This document shows positions 1 to 4,803 of a stretch of 10,333 nucleotides of DNA, piece after piece. Within the stretch, counting starts at the first letter, position 1, and every line of letters starts with the position of its first letter. This DNA comes from an uncultured Clostridia bacterium (GTDB lineage Bacteria; Bacillota; Clostridia; Lachnospirales; Anaerotignaceae). The position numbers and the translations under genes are program-made. The notes beneath the pieces were generated by a model. That model was not told the origin of the DNA, ran no database searches, and worked only from the letters and a program-made list of their open reading frames with translations. The stretch lies in assembly GCA_937901125.1 (NCBI GenBank), contig CALCGT010000001.1, positions 1-10,333 on the forward strand, in the 5' to 3' direction.

Positions 1-275
1 AAGCCTGCCGCCTGATTAAGGCTGATGGCTGGGCTACCGATGTGAAGTATACGGACAAGCTGGTAAGCTTGATCGAAAAGTATGGGCTGACAAAGTACGA
101 TGAGGAGGTGCTGGAAGTGGTAGAAAAAGATAAGATTATTGTAGACGGAAAAGAGTGTAAGGTCAGCATGATCCGCAAAGACGGCGTGACCTATATCAAG
201 ACAAGGGATATTGCGGATCTGGTCGGGTATCAGGTCGGCAGTCAGGGCAAAGTGCCTGTGCTGGAAAAAGTGTAA
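1..275 (+). CDS. Phage endolysin, C-terminal fragment (glucosaminidase-type), 5' end outside window
   Basis: The frame is open from base 3 and reads ACRLIKADGWATDVKYTDKL and onward to a stop at 273-275; a GTG at 42 is internal, not a start. The DGWATD..Y..KL..LIEKYGL..YDE pattern is the end of the glucosaminidase (lysozyme-like) catalytic domain found in clostridial phage endolysins and peptidoglycan hydrolases, which cut the glycan backbone of the cell wall. The last 45 residues (KIIVDGKECKVSMIRKDG, then YIKTRDIADLVGY) resemble the small copper-amine-oxidase-like or stalk domain often attached to such lysins. The gene ends just before a bidirectional terminator and lies next to phage immunity genes, as expected for the last lysis gene at a prophage end. 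The family call is from memory of motif patterns; the catalytic part lies upstream of the window. Confidence 0.7.
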   Translation, partial: ACRLIKADGWATDVKYTDKLVSLIEKYGLTKYDEEVLEVVEKDKIIVDGKECKVSMIRKDGVTYIKTRDIADLVGYQVGSQGKVPVLEKV

Positions 276-285
276 GACGAGAAAA

Positions 286-318
286 GCCCCTTCGGAGAAA
301 TCCGATGGGGCAGATTTA
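286..318. terminator. Bidirectional intrinsic terminator between endolysin and RHH gene
   Basis: GCCCCTTCGGA (286-296), loop GAAA, TCCGATGGGGC (301-311): an 11-bp stem with one mismatch. A T-rich tail follows on the plus strand, and CTTTTCTC follows on the minus strand. It serves the two convergent genes that end on either side. Confidence 0.8.
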
Positions 319-504
319 TTTTGCTTCTCTTTGCATTTTTTCGTCAATGGCTTCTTTGATATAACCGTTTACAGTTTTATTGGCATTTGTAGCAGCGGCT
401 TTAATTTCTTCGTATTTTTCTTTTTGAACATCCAACGGAATGCGTTTCAGATTCTTCTTTGCATAATCATATCGAGATTGTTTTTGAGATTCAGTTAATG
501 CCAT
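316..504 (-). CDS. Ribbon-helix-helix (Arc/CopG-like) DNA-binding protein, probable phage repressor
   Basis: A 62-residue protein. The ATG at 504-502 follows AGGAGG (518-513 on the minus strand) by 8 nt. The fold can be read from the sequence: a strand (LKRIPLDVQ, residues about 19-27) with alternating residues that would insert in the major groove, helix A (KEKYEEIKAAATNANK, 28-43), and helix B starting TVNGYIKEAIDEKMQ (44-58) with the usual VN-YI-A pattern. Small RHH proteins bind as dimers of dimers to short palindromes; the divergent promoter region holds three copies of ACATGTACATGT, one overlapping this gene's own -35, so autoregulation is likely. Its leftward, divergent position next to an antirepressor transcription unit is that of Mnt in P22 immI. 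RHH proteins can also be antitoxins, but no toxin partner is seen. The repressor role is inferred from position. Confidence 0.75.
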   Translation of the reverse strand: MALTESQKQSRYDYAKKNLKRIPLDVQKEKYEEIKAAATNANKTVNGYIKEAIDEKMQREAK

Positions 505-537
505 AATAAAAACCTCCTTTTTTTACCTTGCAAATAA

Positions 538-566
538 ATTATACTATATAATAAAGAATATGTACA
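538..566 (-). promoter_or_regulatory. Leftward promoter of the RHH gene
   Basis: On the minus strand, a perfect TATAAT at 543-538 has a 17-bp spacer to TGTACA at 566-561 (4 of 6 to TTGACA). The expected start is near 531, giving a leader of about 27 nt with AGGAGG. The -35 is part of the first palindromic operator. Confidence 0.6.
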
Positions 567-632
567 TGTGCAATTTAAATAAAAATACATGTACATGTTT
601 GTTATATATGACCATTGAATACATGTACATGT
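558..632. promoter_or_regulatory. Three palindromic operators in the divergent promoter region
   Basis: The 12-bp perfect palindrome ACATGTACATGT occurs at 587-598 and 621-632, and with one mismatch (ATATGTACATGT) at 558-569. Start-to-start distances are 29 and 34 bp, about three helical turns. Copy 1 covers the -35 of the leftward RHH promoter; copy 3 lies inside the spacer of the rightward promoter. A protein bound here would control both directions. The RHH protein encoded next door is the obvious candidate (inference). Confidence 0.65.
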
Positions 633-643
633 TCTGTTATACT
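615..643 (+). promoter_or_regulatory. Rightward promoter of the small gene and antirepressor unit
   Basis: TTGAAT (615-620), 17-bp spacer, TATACT (638-643). The expected start is near 650. Palindrome copy 3 (621-632) fills the spacer, so occupancy should block RNA polymerase. No plus-strand terminator is seen before the antirepressor, so the small gene and the antirepressor are probably one transcript. Confidence 0.65.
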
Positions 644-688
644 ATCATTGTAAGGCAGAGGAAAACTCTTACAGAAGGAAGTGAGGAA

Positions 689-811
689 ATGGAAATGACA
701 ACAGCAGAACTTAACCAGTACTTAGAAAACATCGCAAAACTGATTGAAGCAACAGCAGAAAATGCAGAAGCCGCGGCTAAAATCGTCAGAGATAGCAAGG
801 TGAAAGCATAA
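689..811 (+). CDS. 40-residue helical protein of unknown function, first gene of the antirepressor transcript
   Basis: The frame from ATG 689 reads MEMTTAELNQYLENIAKLIE and continues AxxNAEAAAKIVRDSKVKA to TAA at 809-811. The purine-rich site AGAAGGAAGTGAGG precedes it; a second in-frame ATG at 695 is also possible. The whole protein looks like one or two amphipathic helices with hydrophobic positions L8, Y11, I15, L18, I19 and A-rich faces, with no membrane span and no cysteine. I do not recognise the family. It sits where arc lies in P22 immI, directly upstream of the antirepressor and behind the operator-controlled promoter, but it shows no RHH strand motif, so homology to Arc is not claimed. 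Its stop codon overlaps the terminator tract of the predicted antisense RNA. It could be a co-regulator, an inhibitor of the RHH protein, or simply a translated leader. Confidence 0.6.
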   Translation: MEMTTAELNQYLENIAKLIEATAENAEAAAKIVRDSKVKA

Positions 812-892
812 AAAAAAGAAACAGGTTGACGACGACCAATCACAAACCTGTTTCAAACCACAAAGGGTAGCCAGTAAGCCTTACTACTGGTT
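811..892 (-). ncRNA. Predicted antisense RNA opposite the antirepressor leader (P22 sar-like position)
   Basis: On the minus strand an extended -10 promoter (899-927) predicts a start at about 892. The strand ends with a classic terminator: GAAACAGGTT (854-845), 17-nt loop, AACCTGTTTC (827-818), then an unbroken T run from the A tract at 810-817. The RNA would be about 80 nt with two stem-loops. The 5' hairpin has stem CCAGTA/TACTGG (890-885 with 876-871) and the 8-nt loop GTAAGGCT (884-877). It is fully complementary to the mRNA between the small gene and the antirepressor. The terminator has no T tail on the plus strand, so it only makes sense for a leftward transcript, and no leftward gene lies near. 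The position and size match P22 sar RNA, which lies between arc and ant and lowers Ant synthesis. Expression is not shown. Confidence 0.6.
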
Positions 893-932
893 ACCTTGAT
901 TATAACAAGTGTAAGGCTGAAAATCAAGGAGG
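866..932 (+). promoter_or_regulatory. Structured mRNA leader of the antirepressor with a sequestered Shine-Dalgarno site
   Basis: Hairpin A: GGTAGCCAGTA (866-876) pairs with TACTGGTTACC (885-895), 11 bp including one G-U, with loop AGCCTTAC (877-884). Hairpin C: CCTTGATT (894-901) pairs with AATCAAGG (922-929), which includes half of the Shine-Dalgarno AAGGAGG (926-932). The loop of C contains GTAAGGCT (911-918), exactly complementary to all 8 bases of loop A, so a kissing or pseudoknot contact is possible just upstream of the ribosome site. Hairpins A and C share bases 894-895, so one end must open by 2 bp. The folds come from hand pairing, without energy calculation. Confidence 0.55.
899..927 (-). 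promoter_or_regulatory. Leftward extended -10 promoter of the predicted antisense RNA
   Basis: On the minus strand: TTGATT (927-922), 17-bp spacer, TGT plus TATAAT (907-899). A perfect -10 with TG extension at ideal spacing, within the antirepressor leader and directed away from the antirepressor. Confidence 0.65.
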
Positions 933-941
933 ACATATCAA

Positions 942-1448
942 ATGGAATTAACGGTTGCAGAAAAGAAACTTTGCATAAAAGAATATGCAGGACAGAGAGT
1001 AGTAACATTTGCTGATATCGATACTGTGCATCAAAGGGCAGTTGGGACAGCATCCAGAAACTTTAGAGAAAATAGAAAAAGATTTATTGAAGGTGTGGAT
1101 TACTTTGTTCTGATTGGTGATGCACTCAGGGATTATAAACAATCGACGAATTTCGTCGGTCGTCGAATTAACGAGTTGCATTTGATTACTGAGACAGGCT
1201 ATCTCATGCTGGTAAAATCTTTTACTGATGATTTGGCTTGGTCGGTACAGCGGGAATTGGTGAATAATTATTTTAGAAAGAAATTAGTAGCAGAAAGCGA
1301 TGGATTGCCATTTGACCCGAAAGTATTTGAGCCGACTGTATTGTTGTATGTAATAGACATAATTAAAAGATTGAGTGTTTATGGACAATATAAATTGATG
1401 AAATCAATTTATACCATCATTAAGGATAAAAAATGTATGAAATATTAA
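942..1448 (+). CDS. ORF6N-domain phage antirepressor
   Basis: 168 residues. The ATG at 942 follows AAGGAGG (926-932) by 9 nt. The first 95 residues have the ORF6N/KilA-N-associated pattern: IKEYAGQRVVTFADID.VH, then A.RNFRENRKRFIEGVDYF.L, and LITETGYLMLVKSF.DDLAW.VQRELVNNYFR at 78-111. In this family the N-terminal domain is seen in phage antirepressors, which bind and inactivate the lytic repressor and thus favour induction. The C-terminal part (about 115-168) is short and basic and is not clearly ORF6C. The gene is last in a rightward unit starting at 650 and is followed by a strong terminator. Translation is probably limited by the folded leader and by the predicted antisense RNA. The family is sure; which repressor it targets is not visible. 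Confidence 0.8.
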   Translation: MELTVAEKKLCIKEYAGQRVVTFADIDTVHQRAVGTASRNFRENRKRFIEGVDYFVLIGDALRDYKQSTNFVGRRINELHLITETGYLMLVKSFTDDLAWSVQRELVNNYFRKKLVAESDGLPFDPKVFEPTVLLYVIDIIKRLSVYGQYKLMKSIYTIIKDKKCMKY

Positions 1449-1456
1449 GAAGAAAC

Positions 1457-1480
1457 GCCCCTCGAAAGAGGGGCTGTTTT
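1457..1480 (+). terminator. Intrinsic terminator after the antirepressor
   Basis: GCCCCTC (1457-1463), loop GAAA, GAGGGGC (1468-1474), then TGTTTT. Perfect 7-bp GC-rich stem 8 nt after the stop codon. Confidence 0.85.
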
Positions 1481-1510
1481 CCTTGGATTATACGCATTTT
1501 ACCGCTGATT

Positions 1511-1553
1511 TTTTGCCACCATTTTGCCACCATTTTGCCACCGATTTGCCACC
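1511..1553. repeat. Four 11-bp direct repeats, candidate integrase arm-type sites
   Basis: TTTTGCCACC occurs at 1511-1520, 1522-1531 and 1533-1542, and as ATTTGCCACC at 1544-1553, with an exact 11-bp period, about one helical turn. Short tandem sites of this kind are typical of the arm-binding region of tyrosine integrases at the ends of prophages and integrative elements. No reading frame covers them on either strand with coding character. Confidence 0.5.
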
Positions 1554-1607
1554 GATGGACAAATCTTTCATAGTTGTGATAAAATATAGATGATGTTAAA
1601 TAGTACT

Positions 1608-1635
1608 AAAAAACCTCTTAATATCAAGGTTTTTT
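1608..1635. terminator. A/T-symmetric hairpin, bidirectional terminator or attachment core
   Basis: AAAAAACCT (1608-1616) pairs with AGGTTTTTT (1627-1635) around a 10-nt loop. With T runs on either strand it can terminate in both directions. It lies 55 bp beyond the 11-bp repeats, about where an attachment core is expected; elements often integrate next to terminators. Confidence 0.5.
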
Positions 1636-1810
1636 AAACATTATCGGTTTCTTTTAGTTTTGAATAGTTGCGTATGAATACCGACAAACTTTTAAGGCTT
1701 TGTTAAAAAAGACGAAGAGATTTCTTATGACAATGGAAATAATGAAGTTTTCAAGGTTCTCCGCTTTCATTTATGATATAATATCCGCGAAGAAACGGAG
1801 ACAGGACGAA

Positions 1811-1853
1811 AAATAGCTGTTTGTCTGCCTGTAGATAGAACGGCTTATTTTTT
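1811..1853 (+). terminator. Possible attenuator hairpin between the promoter repeats
   Basis: AGCTGTT (1815-1821) pairs with AACGGCT (1839-1845), one G-U, 17-nt loop, followed by TATTTTTT. It lies about 30 bp after promoter copy 1, so transcripts from that copy might stop here. The stem is short. Confidence 0.35.
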
Positions 1854-1874
1854 GGAACTGGAGGAGCAACGCGA

Positions 1875-1919
1875 ATGAGAAAAACGAAGTTTTTCAAGGT
1901 TCTCCGCTTTTATTTATGA
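1875..1919 (+). CDS. Possible 14-residue leader peptide inside the promoter repeat
   Basis: ATG at 1875 follows GGAGGAG (1861-1866 region) at good spacing and encodes MRKTKFFKVLRFYL, ending in TGA at 1917-1919. The stop codon overlaps the -10 region of promoter copy 2. An upstream open stretch in another frame ends LEEQRE and overlaps this ATG (ATGA). The basic, aromatic composition is not that of a known attenuation peptide. It may be a chance frame or a remnant carried within a dispersed repeat. Confidence 0.3.
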   Translation: MRKTKFFKVLRFYL

Positions 1920-1955
1920 TATAATAAAATAAAAAGATTTTAGGAGGAGAAAAGA

Positions 1956-2180
1956 ATGCCTCGATGGATAGATGAAGAAAAGAAACAAGGACTGCAAAAG
2001 GGAGAAATGCTCCGCCAGGCGGCAGTGGTGGTTTTTCTGCTGCTGGGCGTGCTGTTCAAAAATGCAGGCATCGGATTGGGAGCGGCGGTTTGCTTTGTGG
2101 CAGCAGCAGTGTGTGCCGTTAACTGGATCTTGTTTGTGAAAAAGCAGAAGCAGACAAAAGAAAAGAACCCAGGAGAATGA
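1956..2180 (+). CDS. Small two-span membrane protein of unknown function
   Basis: 74 residues. ATG at 1956 follows AGGAGG (1942-1947) by 8 nt, and the extended -10 at 1920-1925 is 31 bp upstream. A basic N-terminus (PRWIDEEKKQGLQKGEMLRQ) is followed by two hydrophobic segments, about residues 21-35 (AAVVVFLLLGVLF) and 39-61 (GIGLGAAVCFVAAAVCAVNWILFV), and a Lys-rich tail. A hairpin with both ends in the cytoplasm fits the positive-inside rule. I do not recognise the family. GC content and codon use match lepA rather than the phage genes, so it is taken as a core gene. lepA has its own promoter, so the two are not necessarily one operon. Confidence 0.7.
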   Translation: MPRWIDEEKKQGLQKGEMLRQAAVVVFLLLGVLFKNAGIGLGAAVCFVAAAVCAVNWILFVKKQKQTKEKNPGE

Positions 2181-2190
2181 TGGGATTATT

Positions 2191-2220
2191 TTGACTTCCG
2201 TATCAAAGATGTGGTAAAAT
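2191..2220 (+). promoter_or_regulatory. lepA promoter
   Basis: TTGACT (2191-2196), 18-bp spacer, TAAAAT (2215-2220), with the start expected near 2227 and a leader of about 36 nt. Confidence 0.6.
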
Positions 2221-2262
2221 AAGATGTTATATATGCATCAAATTTGTACAAGGAGGAAGCGT

Positions 2263-4077
2263 ATGTCTCAGGACAAACAGAAAAATATTCGAAATTTTTG
2301 TATCGTGGCACATATCGACCACGGCAAATCCACACTGGCAGACAGACTGATCCAGAAAACAGGTCTTTTGACAGATAGAGAAATGCAGGAACAGGTTCTG
2401 GACAACATGGATCTGGAAAGAGAAAGAGGGATCACCATCAAATCCCAGGCAGTGCGTCTGATCTACCGTGCCCAGGATGGTGAAGAATATCAGTTCAACC
2501 TGATCGATACCCCCGGTCATGTGGACTTCAACTATGAGGTTTCCCGTTCCCTGGCGGCATGCGAAGGCGCAGTGCTGATCGTTGATGCGGCCCAAGGCAT
2601 CGAGGCCCAAACATTGGCAAATGTATATCTGGCATTGGATAATAATCTGGAGATTCTGCCCGTCATCAATAAAATCGACCTACCCAGTGCAAACCCCGCA
2701 TGGGCAAAGCAGGAGATCGAAGATATCATTGGTATCCCTGCGGAGGATGCCCCTGAAATTTCTGCGAAAAACGGTATCAATATCGAGGATGTTTTGGAAC
2801 GCATTATCACAGATATCCCTGCCCCTGCAGGCGACCCTGACGCGCCCCTGAAGGCTTTAGTATTCGACTCTGTTTACGATCAGTATCGGGGCGTTATCGT
2901 TCTGATGCGTATTTTTGACGGTAAGATCCGCAAGGGTAGCAAAGTAAAGATGATGGCAACAGGCAAAGAATTTGATGTTGTAGAGGTCGGTATCTTTGGC
3001 CCCGGTCGTTTCTTGCCTGCCGATGAACTGAGCGCAGGGATGGTAGGTTATTTTACAGCTAGCATCAAAACAGTATCCGATACCCGTGTTGGTGATACGG
3101 TAACAGAAGCAGCCAGACCTACGGCAGAAGCCCTTCCTGGCTATAAAAAGGTAAATCCTATGGTTTACTGCGGCATCTTCCCTGTGGATGGTGCAAAATA
3201 TCCTGATTTGAGAGATGCACTGGAAAAACTGCAGTTGAATGACGCTGCGCTGTTCTTCGAGCCGGAAACCTCCATTGCTCTGGGCTTTGGATTCCGCTGC
3301 GGTTTCCTGGGTCTGCTGCATCTTGAGATTATTCAGGAAAGGCTGGAAAGAGAATATAACCTGGATCTGGTTACAACTGCCCCCAGTGTTATCTATAAAG
3401 TATATCTGACAGATGGTACAAGCTTTGATTTGTCCAACCCCAGCAACATGCCCGACCCTGCCCGTATCGAAAAGATGGAAGAGCCTATTGTAAAGGCAGA
3501 GATCATGCTGCCCAAGGATTATATTGGCCCTATCATGGAGCTGTGCCAGCAGCGTCGTGGCGAATATATCAGTATGGAATATCTGGATTCCACTAGAGCA
3601 ATGCTGACCTATCATATGCCTCTGAACGAGATTATCTACGATTTCTTTGATGTGCTGAAATCCAGAAGCCGTGGTTATGCCTCTTTCGATTATAGCCTGA
3701 TCGGTTATCAGGAAAGCGAATTGGTGAAACTGGATATTCTGGTAAACAAAGAACCTGTGGATGCCCTGTCCTTCATCGTGCATAGGGGCTCTGCAACAGA
3801 GCGGGGCAGAAAGATGTGTGAAAAGCTGAAAAAGGAGATCCCCAGACATTTGTTTGAAATTCCCATTCAGGCAGCCATCGGCAGCAAGATTATTGCCAGA
3901 GAAACCATTAGTGCTATGCGGAAAGACGTATTGGCAAAATGTTATGGTGGCGATATTACCCGTAAGAAAAAACTGTTGGAAAAACAGAAAGAGGGGAAAA
4001 AGCGTATGCGTCAAATCGGCAGCGTAGAAGTACCTCAACAGGCATTCATGTCCGTATTGAAGCTGGAGGAGGAATAA
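2263..4077 (+). CDS. lepA: Elongation factor 4 (LepA), ribosome-associated GTPase
   Basis: 604 residues, the usual length. ATG at 2263 is chosen because AGGAGG (2251-2256) precedes it by 6 nt and LepA proteins start shortly before NIRNFCIVAHIDHGKST; an in-frame ATG at 2224 would add 13 residues and has no site. GTPase motifs: G1 AHIDHGKS (16-23), G2 GITI (56-59), G3 DTPGH (82-86), G4 NKID (136-139), G5 SAK (167-169). The EF-G-like domains follow, and the basic LepA C-terminal domain ends DITRKKKLLEKQKEGKKRMR and QAFMSVLKLEEE. LepA binds ribosomes and affects elongation and initiation, mattering mostly under stress. In most Clostridia hemW follows lepA; here a terminator and variable DNA follow instead. 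The gene appears intact. Confidence 0.98.
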   Translation: MSQDKQKNIRNFCIVAHIDHGKSTLADRLIQKTGLLTDREMQEQVLDNMDLERERGITIKSQAVRLIYRAQDGEEYQFNLIDTPGHVDFNYEVSRSLAACEGAVLIVDAAQGIEAQTLANVYLALDNNLEILPVINKIDLPSANPAWAKQEIEDIIGIPAEDAPEISAKNGINIEDVLERIITDIPAPAGDPDAPLKALVFDSVYDQYRGVIVLMRIFDGKIRKGSKVKMMATGKEFDVVEVGIFGPGRFLPADELSAGMVGYFTASIKTVSDTRVGDTVTEAARPTAEALPGYKKVNPMVYCGIFPVDGAKYPDLRDALEKLQLNDAALFFEPETSIALGFGFRCGFLGLLHLEIIQERLEREYNLDLVTTAPSVIYKVYLTDGTSFDLSNPSNMPDPARIEKMEEPIVKAEIMLPKDYIGPIMELCQQRRGEYISMEYLDSTRAMLTYHMPLNEIIYDFFDVLKSRSRGYASFDYSLIGYQESELVKLDILVNKEPVDALSFIVHRGSATERGRKMCEKLKKEIPRHLFEIPIQAAIGSKIIARETISAMRKDVLAKCYGGDITRKKKLLEKQKEGKKRMRQIGSVEVPQQAFMSVLKLEEE

Positions 4078-4245
4078 AGTATGACGTCTTGTGGCTGGAG
4101 TGGGAAAATTGGACTTTTCAACACAAGATGTTGTGGTTTGTAAGCAAAAAATGAAGGATTTGTGAGCCAAAAATGAGCCGATTTTTGCCCCTGAAAAATG
4201 AAATTTTGACAGATGACATGACCAGGATAAGGTTATAGATGATTT

Positions 4246-4289
4246 TAAAAAGCAGTGTGAAAGTAAAATCACGCTGCTTTTTTTGTTTT
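4246..4289 (+). terminator. lepA terminator
   Basis: AGCAGTGTGA (4251-4260) pairs with TCACGCTGCT (4269-4278), one G-U, followed by TTTTTTTGTTTT. Strong intrinsic terminator about 170 nt after the stop codon. Confidence 0.85.
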
Positions 4290-4476
4290 CAAAAAAATAT
4301 GAGAAACGCTTGTTTATTTTTAACAACCTTTTCAGAAATTTTTTGAGAAAAATATAAACGAAAATAAAATGCCAATTTTAGCTATTTTAACAAATGGAGG
4401 AATGCGAATAGAATGGAATCTATTATGATTCCCAAAAAGGAATAAAAGATATTTTTACATATTATTGGTGTTTGCA

Positions 4477-4610
4477 TTGACAAACTATTATAAAATGTAG
4501 GAGAATGTATTATATTACAACACGTAATAGGTGAGAAATGAACAAGATTTGAGAAAAGGACGATAAGTTCGGAGAAACAACAATGGCAAAGTGTAATCAT
4601 TGATAGAAAA
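4477..4610 (+). pseudogene. BlaI-type operator and decayed BlaI regulator start
   Basis: TTGACA (4477-4482) and the operator TATTACAACACGTAATA (4513-4529) match the intact copy near 8660-8711, whose second operator is TATTACAACAGGTAATA. Just downstream, ATGAACAAGATTTG (4538-4551) is identical to the codons for MNKIW in the intact blaI-like gene, but the next base change makes a stop (TGA for TGG). No BlaI similarity is seen past about 4575, and the -10 has drifted to GAGAAT. The operator itself is intact and could still bind a BlaI protein. Confidence 0.5.
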
Positions 4611-4668
4611 GGATAAGTAGCACTTATTTTTTATAAGTGACATTTATAAATTCAGGATGGGAGGAGTG

Positions 4669-4796
4669 ATGTCTATGAAGAATAAGAGAAATACGGGATC
4701 GGAGGTGATAAAAATATCCTGAATGAAAAACCAGAGCCGTGCGACCAACACAAAATTTGTTTCAAACAGGGTATGTTGTTTTATATGAAAATGTGA
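4669..4796 (+). pseudogene. Fragmented small reading frame, probable gene remnant
   Basis: After GGGAGGAG, ATG 4669 opens MSMKNKRNTGSEVIKIS (stop 4720-4722). The overlapping frame 4686-4796 reads on with coding-like content: EKYGIGGDKNILNEKPEPCD, then QHKICFKQGMLFYMKM and a stop. A single frameshift near 4690 would join the two into a protein of about 42 residues with two cysteines. I do not recognise it. It may be a decayed gene or a very small pair of peptides. Confidence 0.3.
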
Positions 4797-4803
4797 ATAG
4801 AAT
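4776..4803 (+). promoter_or_regulatory. Candidate promoter of the 4854 operon
   Basis: TTGTTT (4776-4781), 16-bp spacer, TAGAAT (4798-4803). The region is so AT-rich that such matches are common, so support is weak. Confidence 0.3.

Larger units (their letters stand above)
1..1560. mobile_element. Prophage end (lysis and immunity module), other end outside window
   Basis: Endolysin, RHH repressor, antirepressor and integrase-arm-like repeats occur in that order and then give way to core genes. No integrase, portal or tail gene is present, so the rest lies upstream of base 1. The right boundary is not proven; it should fall between the 11-bp repeats and about 1700. Confidence 0.55.
1744..1925 (+). 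repeat. Duplicated promoter element, copies 143 bp apart
   Basis: Copy 1 (1744-1782) and copy 2 (1886-1925) share about 39 bases from GAAGTTTT to TATGATATAAT. They differ by one extra T and one C/T change. Each ends in an extended -10 (TGATATAAT; TATAAT at 1777-1782 and 1920-1925) with a poor -35. Copy 2 is the nearest promoter to the gene at 1956. Confidence 0.65.
1449..1955. other. 507-bp intergenic region: prophage border and repeated promoter elements
   Basis: No ordinary gene is seen. In order it holds the antirepressor terminator, the 11-bp repeats, an A/T-symmetric hairpin at 1608-1635, a first promoter-bearing repeat (1744-1782), a possible attenuator hairpin (1815-1853), a 14-codon leader frame (1875-1919) and a second promoter-bearing repeat (1886-1925). 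The junction between phage and host DNA should lie in the first 250 bases. Confidence 0.6.

Noticed and set aside
558..632. CRISPR-like array suggested by the repeated ACATGTACATGT
   Set aside because: Units are only 12 bp, palindromic and inside promoters, with no cas genes; they fit operators.
830..1165. 8-nt complementarity between the loop at 830-837 (CGACGACC) and 1158-1165 inside the antirepressor gene
   Set aside because: Too short, and the CGACG-rich stretch is explained by codons for Val-Gly-Arg-Arg; chance is likely.
2857..4326. Minus-strand open frame of 489 codons opposite lepA
   Set aside because: It mirrors lepA codon bias, has no ribosome site or family motif, and its composition (many His, Gln, Cys, Phe) is typical of an antisense shadow.
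4407..4432. Alternative overlapping hairpins AATAGA/TCTATT and GGAATC/GATTCC
   Set aside because: Six-bp stems in AT-rich DNA with no gene attached; not enough for a riboswitch claim.
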